Translations under genes and position numbers: made by a program
Part shown: positions 25,355-36,539 of the stretch, one piece after another
Position numbering within the stretch: position 1 is the first letter of the stretch
Layout: every line of letters starts with the position of its first letter
Origin: Straminergon stramineum
Lineage: Eukaryota; Streptophyta; Bryopsida; Hypnales; Calliergonaceae
Assembly (NCBI GenBank): GCA_963920665.1
Contig: OY987265.1
Span: 36,027,001 to 36,091,000 of the forward strand
DNA length: 64,000 bases
Reading direction: 5' to 3'
Notes under the pieces: model-generated
Databases searched by the model: none
What the model was told of the DNA's origin: nothing
What the model saw: only the letters and a program-made list of their open reading frames with translations

Positions 25355-26020
25355 AACATGTAAATATTTATTTAAACATGTAAACATGTAAATATACATT
25401 TTTACATAATGCTCACATTTACAATGCTACACTATTGTGACTACAAGTCTCAAAATTATTGCTAATCACAAACCAGTCGCAAATGTTCTATGCAACTAAA
25501 AAACCAATTGTATAGTGTAGTTGCAAAATCCTTCATTTTCTTCGAATGTATTCAAGAGATCTTAAAAGAAATGCAAAGGAATCAAATACTCACCTCGAAT
25601 TGAATCTCCACTATGAGATGGTTGAAGAATCTTCAAAGCTCTCTTTATTCTCCATCTTGTTCTGCCTTGATTAATTGATTTGTACTTATCACTGATTTTG
25701 AGAGTTTTCTGTTACAAATTGTGGAATTTAATTCCAAAACTACCTACCTACCTCTTATATGCTATTATTGTCCTTCTATTTGATCCACAAGTCAATAATT
25801 GTCTAATCTAAACTTCTAATGGTTAAATGGAATTCCTTTAAATTTTCTCCTAGTTTTCTTTATATTGCCAACTTCCAAACTCTAACTCAATACATTATTT
25901 TCTCCATTCTCCAATTGCACTTGTAGTTCTGGTTGAGAGATTTTTTAACTCTATGATGTAAGTACAAGAGTAGATTTCAACACTAGTTGTTGACTTGCTT
26001 CTAAGCAATTGAACTTCCTT

Positions 26021-26038
26021 CACTAGAAGAAAAATGTG
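26021..26038 (+). repeat. CACTA-type terminus
   Basis: CACTAGAAGAAAAATGTGTC, followed by TGACTAAAATGTGACTAAGTGTCC, is nearly identical to the left end at 22022. No matching right end was found downstream, so the element is truncated within a few hundred bases. Confidence 0.65.
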
Positions 26039-26289
26039 TCTAACATTACTGACTAAAATGTGACTAAGTGTCCTATACAACTATCTTGCAATTGTAGCCT
26101 TCTCTATTTGCACCAAATGTGACGTGTACAATGTTTTAGTTGCAAAGTTGTCATAGAATGAAGTGTAGGAATATAGAAGTGTAACAGAGTTGTGATTTAG
26201 AATTAATATGAGGTATTCTACATCTAGTATTCATTATAATTGTCAATGTGGACAACTCCAACTTTATGGAGTGTGAGCACTGTGAGTGT

Positions 26290-27300
26290 TTTAAACTCCA
26301 CCCTTCAAGTTAAAACGTACACACGGATTCTAACGGCTTGTTAAATCAATTTCCTTAGGGTGTTTCTGATCTAAGTTCAATTTGTGCCTTCCAAGCAATG
26401 GACACTTTGTTTTTAAATATCCAAATTGAACTCAAATCATGTAAATCCTAAACTTTTAAACTATGGTTATCTAAATCAACTACCTAATTAAAAGATAAAT
26501 TCAAACTAAAATCAATCTAACTTAACTTGTAGAATGTAATTTGTCCTTTCTAGAATGATAAAGTAAGTTAAATTCTCACTTCCCTAGTAAAAGAAATGAG
26601 TGGATGAAATATTGATCCCTAAACTACATCACAACCTTCATCCATGAATTAAAAATAGTAAAACTAATCAAAATAAATCTAATTTTAGGGTTGAGTTTTT
26701 AATTATATTGGTTACCTAATTCTAAGACTAAACCTAATTTTGACCAATTAATCAAAGAACTTCATCCAAATTAGGATTAAACTTCATCTAACCTTTTCTC
26801 ATTTAAAATTAAAGTATTTTTTAAATGAAAATAGATTCTGGAATCTTCAAAAGATGCCCTAATTGATTCCTAATTTAAATGATTCCTTAAAGATTCATTA
26901 GAAATTCTTTTTAATTATCTTCTAATCTAACGTCAACTAAACTTTCTATTCTAAAATTATTAATTTTAGGGTTTTATATTTTTTAAATGAAAACTCAGAA
27001 ATTACCTTCCCAACTAGGTAAGACACTAAAAACTAAATTCCTAATGAAAATTTATTAATGAATGAAATTTGTTTTAAAAGTCTAACAAATTAAATTTCAT
27101 TCATCAATGACTACTTAGTGTAATGAATGACTATAATTTCTAATTAATTTTAAATTTTAAATTCTCCCAAGATTTTAAGATTCCTTTGTTTGATTATTTT
27201 GGATGGAAATATTAATTTTTCATCCAAATTTCAAATAAGGTTTATCTAATTGTGATTGGTTAAATTTTGGATTATTTTCTAAATTAAAAAAAAAAAGATG
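26290..27300 (+). repeat. LTR-retrotransposon-like repeat R1 (copy)
   Basis: It carries the family landmark TGTGCCTTCCAAGCAATGGA (about 26383) and the AACTTCATCCA...TTTAGATTCT context. It is strongly AT-drifted and without coding capacity. It is placed in the family by order of matching blocks. Confidence 0.45.
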
Positions 27301-28990
27301 AAGAATTTTAACGTACGTGGCCCATGAATTGGTCGATCGTACCGTCCTCAAGGATTACGAGGTGTGTGGTTATGTAGTAACCCACTCCTTCCTCCTCCAT
27401 TCTTGCTAATCCATCATGTCATTTGAAATTAATTCTTGGTTAATGTTGTATTTCAATTTTTCCTTTCCTACTAATAGTTATGGGATTTTATTAATTTTGG
27501 TTGTATTTAAAACAATTAGAAATTATTTTAATACCTCAAACCTTTTAAATTTGCTAAATCAAATCAAATCAAATAGAACTTTCTAATTAGTAATTATCGT
27601 TTAAATTTCCTAATTATTTTGAAAATATTAGTTGGCCTTTTGTTTTATCTTCTTGGCTTGTTAGGCCTAATAAAACAATATCCCAAACAACAATCCAAAG
27701 CCCTTAATTCCCTCAAGAATCTAATTAATAACTAACAAACAATATAGTAAATTGTTTAAGGAATAAAATCTAGTGACATGACCCTACCTATAGAAGATAA
27801 TATTCTTCCCAACTATCCATCGTACAACTACCAAAACTTCTTAGTTGTCACTTCCAAATGGTTTTGTTCATTTGGTAGTTGGGAAGTTTGATGTGAGGTT
27901 GCAACTTTGTGAGATTAGACTTGATTTTAAAGACTTGCATTTGTTCTTAGAGATTGAATTCAAGTTTTAGGTGTGTGATTACCTCTTAAAAATTGTAGCT
28001 TATCAATCAAATTTATAATTTCAAGGAACCAAATTTTGAATGAGTTGCATTGTGAGTATATGTACTAATTAATTTCCAAGCTCTAACTTCCATGCTCTAG
28101 CTCCTTGAACTGGTTCGTGCTTGGGCTCCCCACCCGATGGTTCAGCCTGCTCCCTCATCGTGACACGTGGCGGGTCTGGGTTCGTCGAGCCCCCCTTATA
28201 CTATCGCTTTGTCAACTTGCTTTATTCCCCGCAGCTCATTCCCATAGCTTGTCCCCACAGCTTGTTTCCCTTAGTGATCTTCTATTGATCACTCTAGCTT
28301 TGATATCTCATGTTGATTTTTTAACACCTTACTTTAATCACTGAATTTTTGAAACTACAATGATTTTTAACCAATCTAATACTACTAAGACTTAATTAAT
28401 TTTCTAACTAAAACTAATCAATTTTTTTGGGTTGTGTGGAAACTTTTAAGCAAACTTTCACTCACTATAACTATGGCATTCAAATGGATTTGATTTTTGG
28501 AGTTTTGGGGGAATTTTCCACTTCTTAAATTCTAAACTAACAATCTAATTTTTGGTATTTTTGGAATAAATTTAACTAAGCAAATCAAAGTGTTCTAATC
28601 TAATTGGCTTTCTCTTTTTGGGATAATTTTAATAAATCTAACTTAAGGGTAAACTAATCTAAATTTTGCATTTTTTCTAACTACTACTACTAAAGGTTTT
28701 CTAAAGAGTTCAACTAAGGAATTTTGACTATTTCTCTCCAATTCTCTCACGAAATCAAATGACCCAAATTACTTCCACATGCAAGGGCATTTTCTCAACA
28801 TATAAGGAAAGAAATTTTTCTAATGATTTCAAGTACTTAAATACTTGGAACCACCTTGAAAAAGTATAAATTTTGGAAATTCCAAAGGCAAAGTTTCGCC
28901 GTGCGGGGGCAACCCCAGGTATACATGGTGTCAATGGTTAAAGAATAGTATTTTGAAAATTCAATTTTTAAAGGAGGTATACATGACAAT
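27301..28990. other. Intergenic DNA, no supported gene
   Basis: A less AT-rich patch at about 28084-28270 has an open frame without family features (28105-28344). Nothing else is recognised. The last eight bases (ATGACAAT) are the left target duplication of the large hAT-like element. Confidence 0.4.
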
Positions 28991-29165
28991 CAGGGTTGAC
29001 AGGGCGTCCTGACGCAGCCGCCAGTGTCTGTGTTCGCGACCCCCCCGGACGTCCTGTGACATTTGGAAAATTTGGTTTTTACCCTAGGTAATTTCCCGTC
29101 TACGACCCCGTCTTTGGTTTCTGCAGCCTGTCCGCCATCCCATCCGCCCTTCTCCGACCCCGTCC

Positions 29166-29720
29166 ATGGATTCTAGAGCCCGTCCGCCCACTCTGTCCGC
29201 CAAGCGGATGGGCGGATGCTCACTATGTAGTCACAATAACTTTCACTTGCAATTTTTGAATTCGTTTTTTGAATTTTTTGGGGTGTGTAATATACCGTTG
29301 CAAAGGTCTTGGAAATACCTTTCCAATGGTATATCACACGCCCCCAAACACCAAAATCTCCACTCGAAAATGCTAAAAGAAGTTTGTTGCTTCAAAAATC
29401 AAAACCTGGGCGTCCACCTTGGTGTCTGCCCGTCCGCCTAGCCATCTGTCCTCCCGTCCGCCCCCCTCCCGTCTGCTTGGCGGACGAGCGATCAGTTGGG
29501 CGGACGCTCACTATGTAGTCGCAACAACTTTCAGTTGCAATTTCCAAATTCGTTTTTAGGAATTTTGAGGCGTGTAATATATTGTTGGAAAGGTCTTGGA
29601 AATACCTTTCCAATGGTATATCACACGCCCCAAACACCAAGATCTCCAATCGGAAATGCCAAAAGAAGTTTCTTGCTTCACAAAATGAGTGTCCGCCTTA
29701 TTGTTCCCCCTCTTGTTCAC
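29166..29720 (-). repeat. Left arm of the ~270-290-bp array, minus orientation
   Basis: Two full units and part of a third, period about 288 bp (GCTCACTATGTAGTC at 29218 and 29506). Each has a GC-rich GCGGAC/GTCCGC portion and an AT-richer portion with AATATACCGTTGC...CCTTTCCAATGGTATAT. They are the reverse complement of the units at 31.9-34.1 kb. Confidence 0.85.
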
Positions 29721-30089
29721 TAGGCGAACGGGCGGACGGTGAACGGGGAGGAAAGGCAAGAGGGAAAGGCTGGTGCAAGGGGCCAAGGGTGATGTGTTTT
29801 CAAGTTGGTGGAATTCAACCTAAGGTGGAGTGGCGGACGGGCGGACAGGCGGACGGGGAGGAAGGTGGGAGGGAGAGGCGGGCGCAAGGGGCCAAGGGTT
29901 TTCAATTTGGAGGAGGTTGGCCCAAGGCGGACAAGCGGATAAGTGAACGGGGAGGAAGGCGGGAGCGAGAGTTGGGCGCGAGAGTGAAGTGTTTTCAATT
30001 TGGTGGTCGGCCCATGGCGGACGGGCGGACAAGGGAGAGGGTGAGAGGGAGAGTTGTTTTTAACTTTGTAGAGGTAGGCAGATGAGCGG

Positions 30090-31800
30090 ACGAGTAGAGC
30101 ATGCAATGCATGGTGAATGAAGAAAGCTATAGAAATTATGTCTTTAATATGTTATATAGTGAGGCACTAAATCAATACAACCATGAAAAGTGTCACCAAA
30201 TAGCCTCTTCTTTGGAAAATCATTTGATTTGTAAACAAAGAATTCAAATGGATGTGTAATTAAAAGGAATTTAGTTTTACATTGGTGGTTTTTTACAAGT
30301 TTGCCATATCAACAATACTTTTTGGCTAATAGCAAAAAATATTCAAAGTCAAAATTGTAACAATTTAATTGGTTTCAATTTCTAATTGATTTCTATACCT
30401 TTGAAGGAAAGTAATTAATTCCTAAAGTCTCAAAGGCCCTATACTCTTATAGAGGACTCTTGGGAAATATGATCTCAATGAAATGATTTATTTTTGAATT
30501 TTTATCCAAGATTCTTCGCTTATTAGCTAGATTCTTCAATAGAAAATATTATAAAATTAAAATCGTTAGTGCCAAAATTTAAAGTGAAGAAAATGAAAAG
30601 CCCAAGAATCAAGTATAGCAAGACAAAAAAAAAGATTTTTTTTCTTACTTTAAATACAAATATCATGCAATGTATGCATTTAATGTTATCAAGATGATAA
30701 CATTACTCCCATACATTTTTATACTAATCTAGTACAAATTCCTATGGTTGGATATAAAGTTAATTTATAAAGTTTTTGCTCTTCACAATAGAAATGGCAA
30801 TTTTGAATGTTATTTGATAGAAAAAAAAGGCTTAGGACTTTGGGGGTTCAAGATTTAAAAAAATCCTAGGCCTACACAACTACATAAGCAATTAAATCAA
30901 TATTGTAAATTTATAATCTACAAGATATGATATTATGAACCTTCTCGTAAAATCATTTGCAAAAAAGTCTTGAGATGAAATGGACTTGTAATCATTGGAG
31001 TATGACCTACTTATCTCAATTGTTGTATTTGAATTTTGAAAGCTCATCATATTTGAAGGTCAATCACATTTTACACTACCTAAGCTCTAATATTTTAGGG
31101 TTGTGATAAATTTATTGATGGTTTACAATTTAGGGTGCACACGTATACATAAGTATAAGCATGTATGATAAGAACCTCCATTTCATTTTATTGTATAAAT
31201 GTTTACTTTAATGTAGTCCACATCATATCACATAAAATTACATTAAAGTACTTAAATCATTTTGAGCATCATCCCATAAATGTTGTAATAGAATAATGAG
31301 ATAATATAAATTCTTTTAGGATATTTACGTTGGTGTTTTGCACTATCAATGCATTCTATAACAAAAATTGAAGAAATACTCTAGGTTATAATCCAATGAT
31401 CCACATTTGTGTAGTAGCCTATAATAAAGTAAATCTTAAGAACAATTGAAACCTAAATGACAAAGATAGTAAGATCTACATATGCATCACATTGTCATGA
31501 TTGCATTCTAAACTTCAAATATTAAAAAATAAAACATATTTCACACATCGCACCACTACTTTTGAAAACTCAAGCAACGTTATAAGTTAATATGTACAAT
31601 TGAGGGTTCTACAATTCAAATTTTTTTTGTAGGGTTTAGGGTTTAGGGTTTGAAAAGCATGTTTAAATGTGGGGTGGAAAACTTGGAATTATCTTCTTCT
31701 TATATTAATATTGCATTGGATACTTGTCGCATTAAAGAGTTTTTTTTGGAAATCAAGCTACAGTTCTGTACTTTTCAGGATTAAATGTAATAGAAGTGCT
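30090..31800. other. AT-rich core of the hAT-like element
   Basis: About 1.7 kb of AT-rich sequence with no array units and no coding frame. Part of it (about 30690-30850) resembles the left end of this window (60-180), so the core includes dispersed repeat DNA. A short TTTAGGG run lies near its right side. Confidence 0.5.
31631..31652. repeat. Short TTTAGGG repeat run
   Basis: Three consecutive AGGGTTT units of the plant telomere type. It is far too short to be a telomere. Two further units lie in the hairpin loop at about 43603-43619. Confidence 0.85.
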
Positions 31801-31899
31801 GGTGGACAGAGGTGAAGTATATTAGACAAGGAGGCGGACAGCGTTACTTTGGGTCAGAAGGTCGAGGCGGTCGGCAATGGCGGTCAAACTAAGTGGACG

Positions 31900-34150
31900 G
31901 AAAAGGCTCATGGCGGACGGGACAGCGGACGGGCGGACACCAAGGTGGACACTCATTTTTGAAGCATCATACTTCTTTCGACATTTCAGATTCGAGATTT
32001 TGGTGTTTTTGGGCGTGTGATATACCATTCGAAAGGTATTTCCAAGACCTTTCCAATGGTATATTGTGGGCCCCAAAATTCTAAAAAACGAATTTGGAAA
32101 TTGCAATTGAATGTTGTTGCGACTACATAGTGAGCGTCCGCCCAGCTAATCACCCGTCCGCCTGTCCGCCTAGTGGACGGGGGGTGCGGACGGGAGGGTG
32201 GACGGGCGGATGGGCGGACACCAAGGTGGACAGTCACTTTTTGAAACATCATACTTCTTTTGGCATTTCCAATTGGAGATTTTGGTGTTTAGGGGCGTGT
32301 GATATACCATTGGAAAGGTATTTCCAAAACCTTTGCAACGGTATGTTACACGCCCCAAAATTCCAAAAAACGAATTCGAAAATTGCAACTAAAAGTTCTT
32401 GCGACTATATAGTGAGCGTCCGCCCTGCAGATCGTCCGTTCGCCAAGCGGACAGGGTGTGTGGACAGGAGGATAGACGGGCGGACACCAAGGTGGACACT
32501 CACTTTTTGAAGCATCATACTTCTTTTGGCATTTCCAATTGGAGATTTTGTTTTTTTGGGGGCATGTGATATACCATTGGAAAGGTATTTCCAAGACCTT
32601 TCCAACAGTATATTGCACACCACAAAATTTTAGAAAACGAATTCGGAAATGGCAAGTGAAAGTTGCTGCGACTACATAGTGAGCGTCTACCCAGCTCATC
32701 ACCCGTCCGCCTGTCCGCCAAGCAGACGGGGGGGCGGATGGGCGGATGGGCGGACACCAAGGCGGATCCTCATTTTTGAAGCATCATATTTCTTTCGACA
32801 TTTCAAATTCGAGATTTTGGTGTTTAGGGGCGTATGATATACCATTGGAAAGGTATTTCTAAGACCTTTCCAACGGTATATTACACGCCCCAAAATTTCA
32901 AAAAAAGAATTCGGAAATTGCAACTAAAAGTTGCTGCGACTACATAGTGAGCGTCCGCCTAGCTGATCACCCGTCCGCCCGTTTGCCAAGCGTACGGGGT
33001 GTGTGGACGGGAGGGTGGACGGGCGGATGGGCAAACACCAAGGTGGATGCTCATTTTGTGAAGCAACAAACTTCTTTTGGCATTTCCGATTGGAGAGTTT
33101 GGTTTTGGGGGGCGTGTGATATACCATTGGAAAGGTATTTCCAAGACCTCTCCAACGGTATATTACACGCCCCAAAAAATCCAAAAAACGAATTCGGAAA
33201 TTGCAACTAAAAGTTGTTGCGACTATATAGTGAGCGTCCGCCCAGTTGAATACCCGTCCGCCTGTCCGCCAAGCGGACGGGGGGTGCGGACGGGCGAACA
33301 CCAAGGCGGACACTCATTTTTGAAGCATCATACTTCTTTCGTCATTTTCGATTGGAGATTTTGGTTTTTTGGGGGGCGCGATATACCATTGGAAAGGTAT
33401 TTCCAAGACCTTTCCAACGGTATATTACACGCCCCAAAATTCCAAAAAACGAATTCGGAAATTGTAATTGAAAGTTGTTGGGACTACATGGGGAGCGTCC
33501 CTCAACTGATTACTCATCCGCCCGACCGTCCATCTACCGTCTGCCTAACCTACCGTCCGCCCAACCACTCGTCTGTCTGATTGCTCGACCACTCGTCTAC
33601 CCGACTGCCCAACCACCTGTCTACCCAACTGCCCGACCACCCGTCCGCCCAATCACCAGACTGCCCATCTGCCCGACCGCATTTACCGAGGGTAAATTTG
33701 CGGACGGCGTTTTTTACCCATCGGAGACGCAACGTCCACGGAGTGCGGACGTCTGATTTTTGGACGTGATTTTGCCTAGGACGCTCACTTTCGTCAACCC
33801 TATTTGCAACAGTATGTTAGATGCCCCCAAATTCCAAAAAATGAATTCGAAAATTGCAACTAAAAGTTGCTGCGACTACATAGTGAGCGTTCGCCCAACT
33901 GATCGCCCGTCCACCCATCCACCAAGCGGATGAGGGGGTGCGGACCGGAGGGCGGATGGGCAAACACCAAGGTAGATGCTCATTTTGTGAAGCAACAAAC
34001 TTCTTTCGGCATTTTCGATTGAAGATTTTAGTGTTTGGGGGCGTGGGATATACCATTCGAAAGGTATTTCCAAGACCTTTACAATGGTATGTTACACGCC
34101 CCAAAGTTCCAAAAAATGAATTCGGAAATTGCAACTGAAAATTGCTGCGA
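31900..34150 (+). repeat. Right arm of the ~270-bp tandem array, plus orientation
   Basis: Seven or more units. GATATACC marks recur at about 32019, 32301, 32568, 32836, 33118, 33380 and 34047, so most periods are 262-282 bp. Order in each unit is CACCAAGGTGGAC, GAAGCATCATACTTCTTT, GATTTTGGTGTTT, GATATACCATTGGAAAGG, CCTTTCCAACGGTATAT, ACGCCCCAAAATTCC, GCGACTACATAGTGAGCG, then a variable run of GTCCGCC/GGCGGAC. The GC-rich part varies most between units. Confidence 0.9.
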
Positions 34151-34413
34151 CTACATAGGGAGCGTCCCCCAACTGATTACCCATCTGCCCGATTGCCTAT
34201 CTACTGTTTGCCTGACATGCCATTTGCCCGATTGCCCGTCCACCCGACCATCCGTTCGCTTGTCTGCCCGTCCGCCCGACCGCATTTACCTAGGGTAAAT
34301 TTGCAGATGGCGTTTTTTATCCCCTAGAGATGCAGCGTCCGCGGAGTGTGGACGTTCAGACGTCCGATTCTTGGACGCAATTTTGCTTGGGACGCTCACT
34401 TTCGTTAACCCTG
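33474..34413 (+). repeat. Duplicated terminal domain of the hAT-like element
   Basis: The terminal sequence (GACTACAT...GGGAGCGTCCC, CCGACC runs, CGCATTTACC, AGGGTAAATTTGC, ACGCTCACTTTCGT, AACCCT) occurs twice. The internal copy ends at 33806 and the real end is at 34413. The internal copy is followed directly by another array unit rather than by host DNA, so it is a tandem duplication of about 0.6 kb inside the element. Confidence 0.75.
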
Positions 34414-34899
34414 ATGACAATGTTTAACCGAACATTAAAGATTAATTCTTCCAAAATTTTAAAGTATCTAAGTTTAATCACTAAAGGAAGTACACATAAC
34501 AACATTTAAACCAAATTTTAGTAATTAAGTCCTAATTTCCAATACACAACGAATGTTGGGCAAAGGTTGGTTTAAGAAACTTTTGGCAAAGTCAAGCTTC
34601 GCTATCTTAAGCCTATGAATTACTAAATTCTGTTGTAATGAGTACAATTTGTTAGTATTTAAGCAATCTTAAATGAAATTAAAGTTCAGAGGTTTATTCC
34701 TTTCAAAACTCTCACAAATCAAAGGAAATAGAGGCTTAGCCTCTAGAACTCAAAGAAATCAAATAGAAATCACTTTGAAGGGACCCTCTCATCCTTCAAA
34801 GTGTACAAATTAAGAAATAGAATGAAAATCAGGTTAGATCTCGACCTCAATCAATGCTCTAACCACGTTGGTAACACAGGAGAAACAAAAGCAAAGTTT

Positions 34900-36515
34900 A
34901 GTTACGAGAACAAGCGTACCAATAACCTCGAGGGAAGGGCCTTTTATACTTATTTCAAGCCCCTCCCCGATAAGTTGTTGGTGGAAAAACATTTACTTTT
35001 GATCTCAAGATATTTCCTAAAGTACCTTAATGTATTTCCAAAATAATCTTTGTTTAATGGAAGAATCTTCTAGAACCCTCTTCATTTAGCTAATAAATCT
35101 TGGCTAAATCAAATCCAAGATTTTTTTTTAAAGATATTTTAAAAATAACCCTAATTAATCTAGATATTTTGCTAATTAATCTAAAGTATTTCTAAATTGT
35201 CTTTCTTTAAACAAAAGATATCTTGTTATGCAAGAAAAGAGATCTTACCAAAATCCAATCATCAATTTTCCAAAAGATATTTGCGAAATTAACTTTAAAT
35301 TACTACTAATTACTCTAAAAAAGTCAAACTTATTGTTAGACCCTTTCTATCTTCTAGGGAACAACTCCAAATTGAAAAAACGATTGTGCCATTATTTTTA
35401 GAAGACCCAAACTAGCTGGAAGGCCCCCATGTCCCTTTCTTCTCAGCCGTTTGTAAGCGTAAAATCAACTTACGGTAACTCCAAAGAAAAGTGAAAACTC
35501 TAACTTTTGGAATTTGTTTATTTTGAGGAAACTGTCTAGCCACGTTTCTCAAAAGGTTCGTGGGAGTAAGAAAAGACCCTTCATTCACGTCATTTGGACA
35601 CCATCAACTTCTAGTACATTAGTCAATCTGCCATCAAGTTGTAAATTTTTTAGAAGTCCAATGTTGTTGCGGATTTCGGTATTTAGGAATGTCAGAATGT
35701 CTTCAAACTTTGTAGGATGATTTATTAGCACACAAAACACTACCTTAATTTTTAGTGGGATTTTACGGCAACATGAATAATTTCTAGGAATTTACGACCA
35801 TGTTTAAAGGTAGTTGACTTCCCAAAGAGTCATTGTAATTGTTTCAAAAAAATCTGAAACTTTTTGGGTAACTTCTAGAAAACCTCCAAAATCAAAGTGC
35901 AACATTACTATTGACTTTGCACTATTCATAGGGAAGCTAAATTTAGCAATTCCCTTCTAATTTCTACCCAAGGGGGAAATTATTCTTGTATCGAGGAATT
36001 TTGAAACAACTGGCTCTAATGTTGGCTCTTGGCATGCTTTTAGAATAAAAACATCTTCATACTCCGGTCGTTCTCCCATCACTTTATCTGCAGATTGAAT
36101 CATTCTTTTATAAGTTATCTGCAAATAAGAATTTACCAATCCAAATTCTTTACAAATTGGATGGTGACCGATACTAGATTCTTTAGACCTAAAGTAGACT
36201 TAGCCAACTTGTCACATGCATTTGCAAGACTTAGTTTAGCATAGACAACTACTAGGATTGGCTAACACTCAGACCCTTAATTCTCTTGAAAATACTTAGT
36301 TGACCTCTCAGACTCTCAATTAGGCACTAGAAGTATGAAATTGAAGTATTTTAGGTACTCCATACTTCTAGAAAGACTCCTCATTACATTGGTAGGGACT
36401 TCTACCAAATATCACTCAAATACTCATTTTATGCCTTTTTCATATAAATATGCTAAAATACTGATATAATGGAAAAAAACTAGCCTAAGTTTCAAGTGCT
36501 AATTTAAGGGCTCAC
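34900..36515 (+). repeat. LTR-retrotransposon-like repeat R2 (copy a)
   Basis: Four copies share the same order: a TTTTATACT-type TATA patch, TTTGGAG..ACTCCAAATTG, GATTGCACCATT, CATTTGGACA or a related block, a CTTTTTGGG/ACTTTTTGTGGAA block, and an end GGGGCTCACA. Here these are near 34943, 35364, 35381 and 36512. The CA end and TATA-like box suggest LTRs. No primer-binding site or pol sequence could be identified. Confidence 0.5.
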
Positions 36516-36539
36516 AAGCACCAAATTACCCACCTTTGG

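Larger units (their letters stand above)
22022..25548. mobile_element. Non-autonomous CACTA element, 3.5 kb, with TAT duplication
   Basis: The left end is CACTAGAAGAAAAATGTGTC. The right end is CCTTCATTTTCTTCGAATG, a worn form of the family end CATTTTCTTCTAGTG. Both flanks are TAT (22019-22021 and 25549-25551), the 3-bp duplication expected for CACTA elements. Subterminal repeats GTTGCTTTCTAGTTG and TAGTTGTTTCTTAGT fill the left part. A retroposon at 25007-25354 sits inside, and 23000-24950 looks like a further insertion of unknown type. Confidence 0.7.
28991..34413. mobile_element. Large non-autonomous hAT-like element filled with satellite-like repeats
   Basis: The left end reads CAGGGTTGACAGGGCGTCC. 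The right end read inward is CAGGGTTAACGAAAGTGAGC, then GTCC. The flanks are a perfect 8-bp duplication, ATGACAAT at 28983-28990 and 34414-34421. Eight-base duplications and CAGGG ends point to the hAT superfamily. The 5423-bp interior has repeat units in minus orientation (about 29166-29720), a GCGGAC-rich purine-skewed tract (29720-30085), an AT-rich core (about 30090-31800), then repeat units in plus orientation (about 31900-34150) and GC-rich terminal sequence. No transposase frame exists. The many open frames here come from GC-rich repeats and recur on both strands. Confidence 0.85.

Noticed and set aside
25109..25363. 84-codon plus-strand frame next to the (AT)n run
   Set aside because: It is contained in an insertion with a 13-bp target duplication and antisense to tRNA-like promoter boxes. 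No protein family is recognisable.
31631..31652. Telomere or telomere-healing site
   Set aside because: Only three TTTAGGG-type units lie inside a transposon, which is too short for such a claim.
31900..34150. Regular repeats resembling a CRISPR array
   Set aside because: Units are ~270 bp, with no short repeat/spacer layout and no cas genes, in eukaryotic DNA flanked by a transposon duplication.
29166..34327. Dozens of overlapping 60-170-codon frames on both strands
   Set aside because: They are by-products of GC-rich, stop-poor repeat units. The same peptides recur in several frames and both strands.
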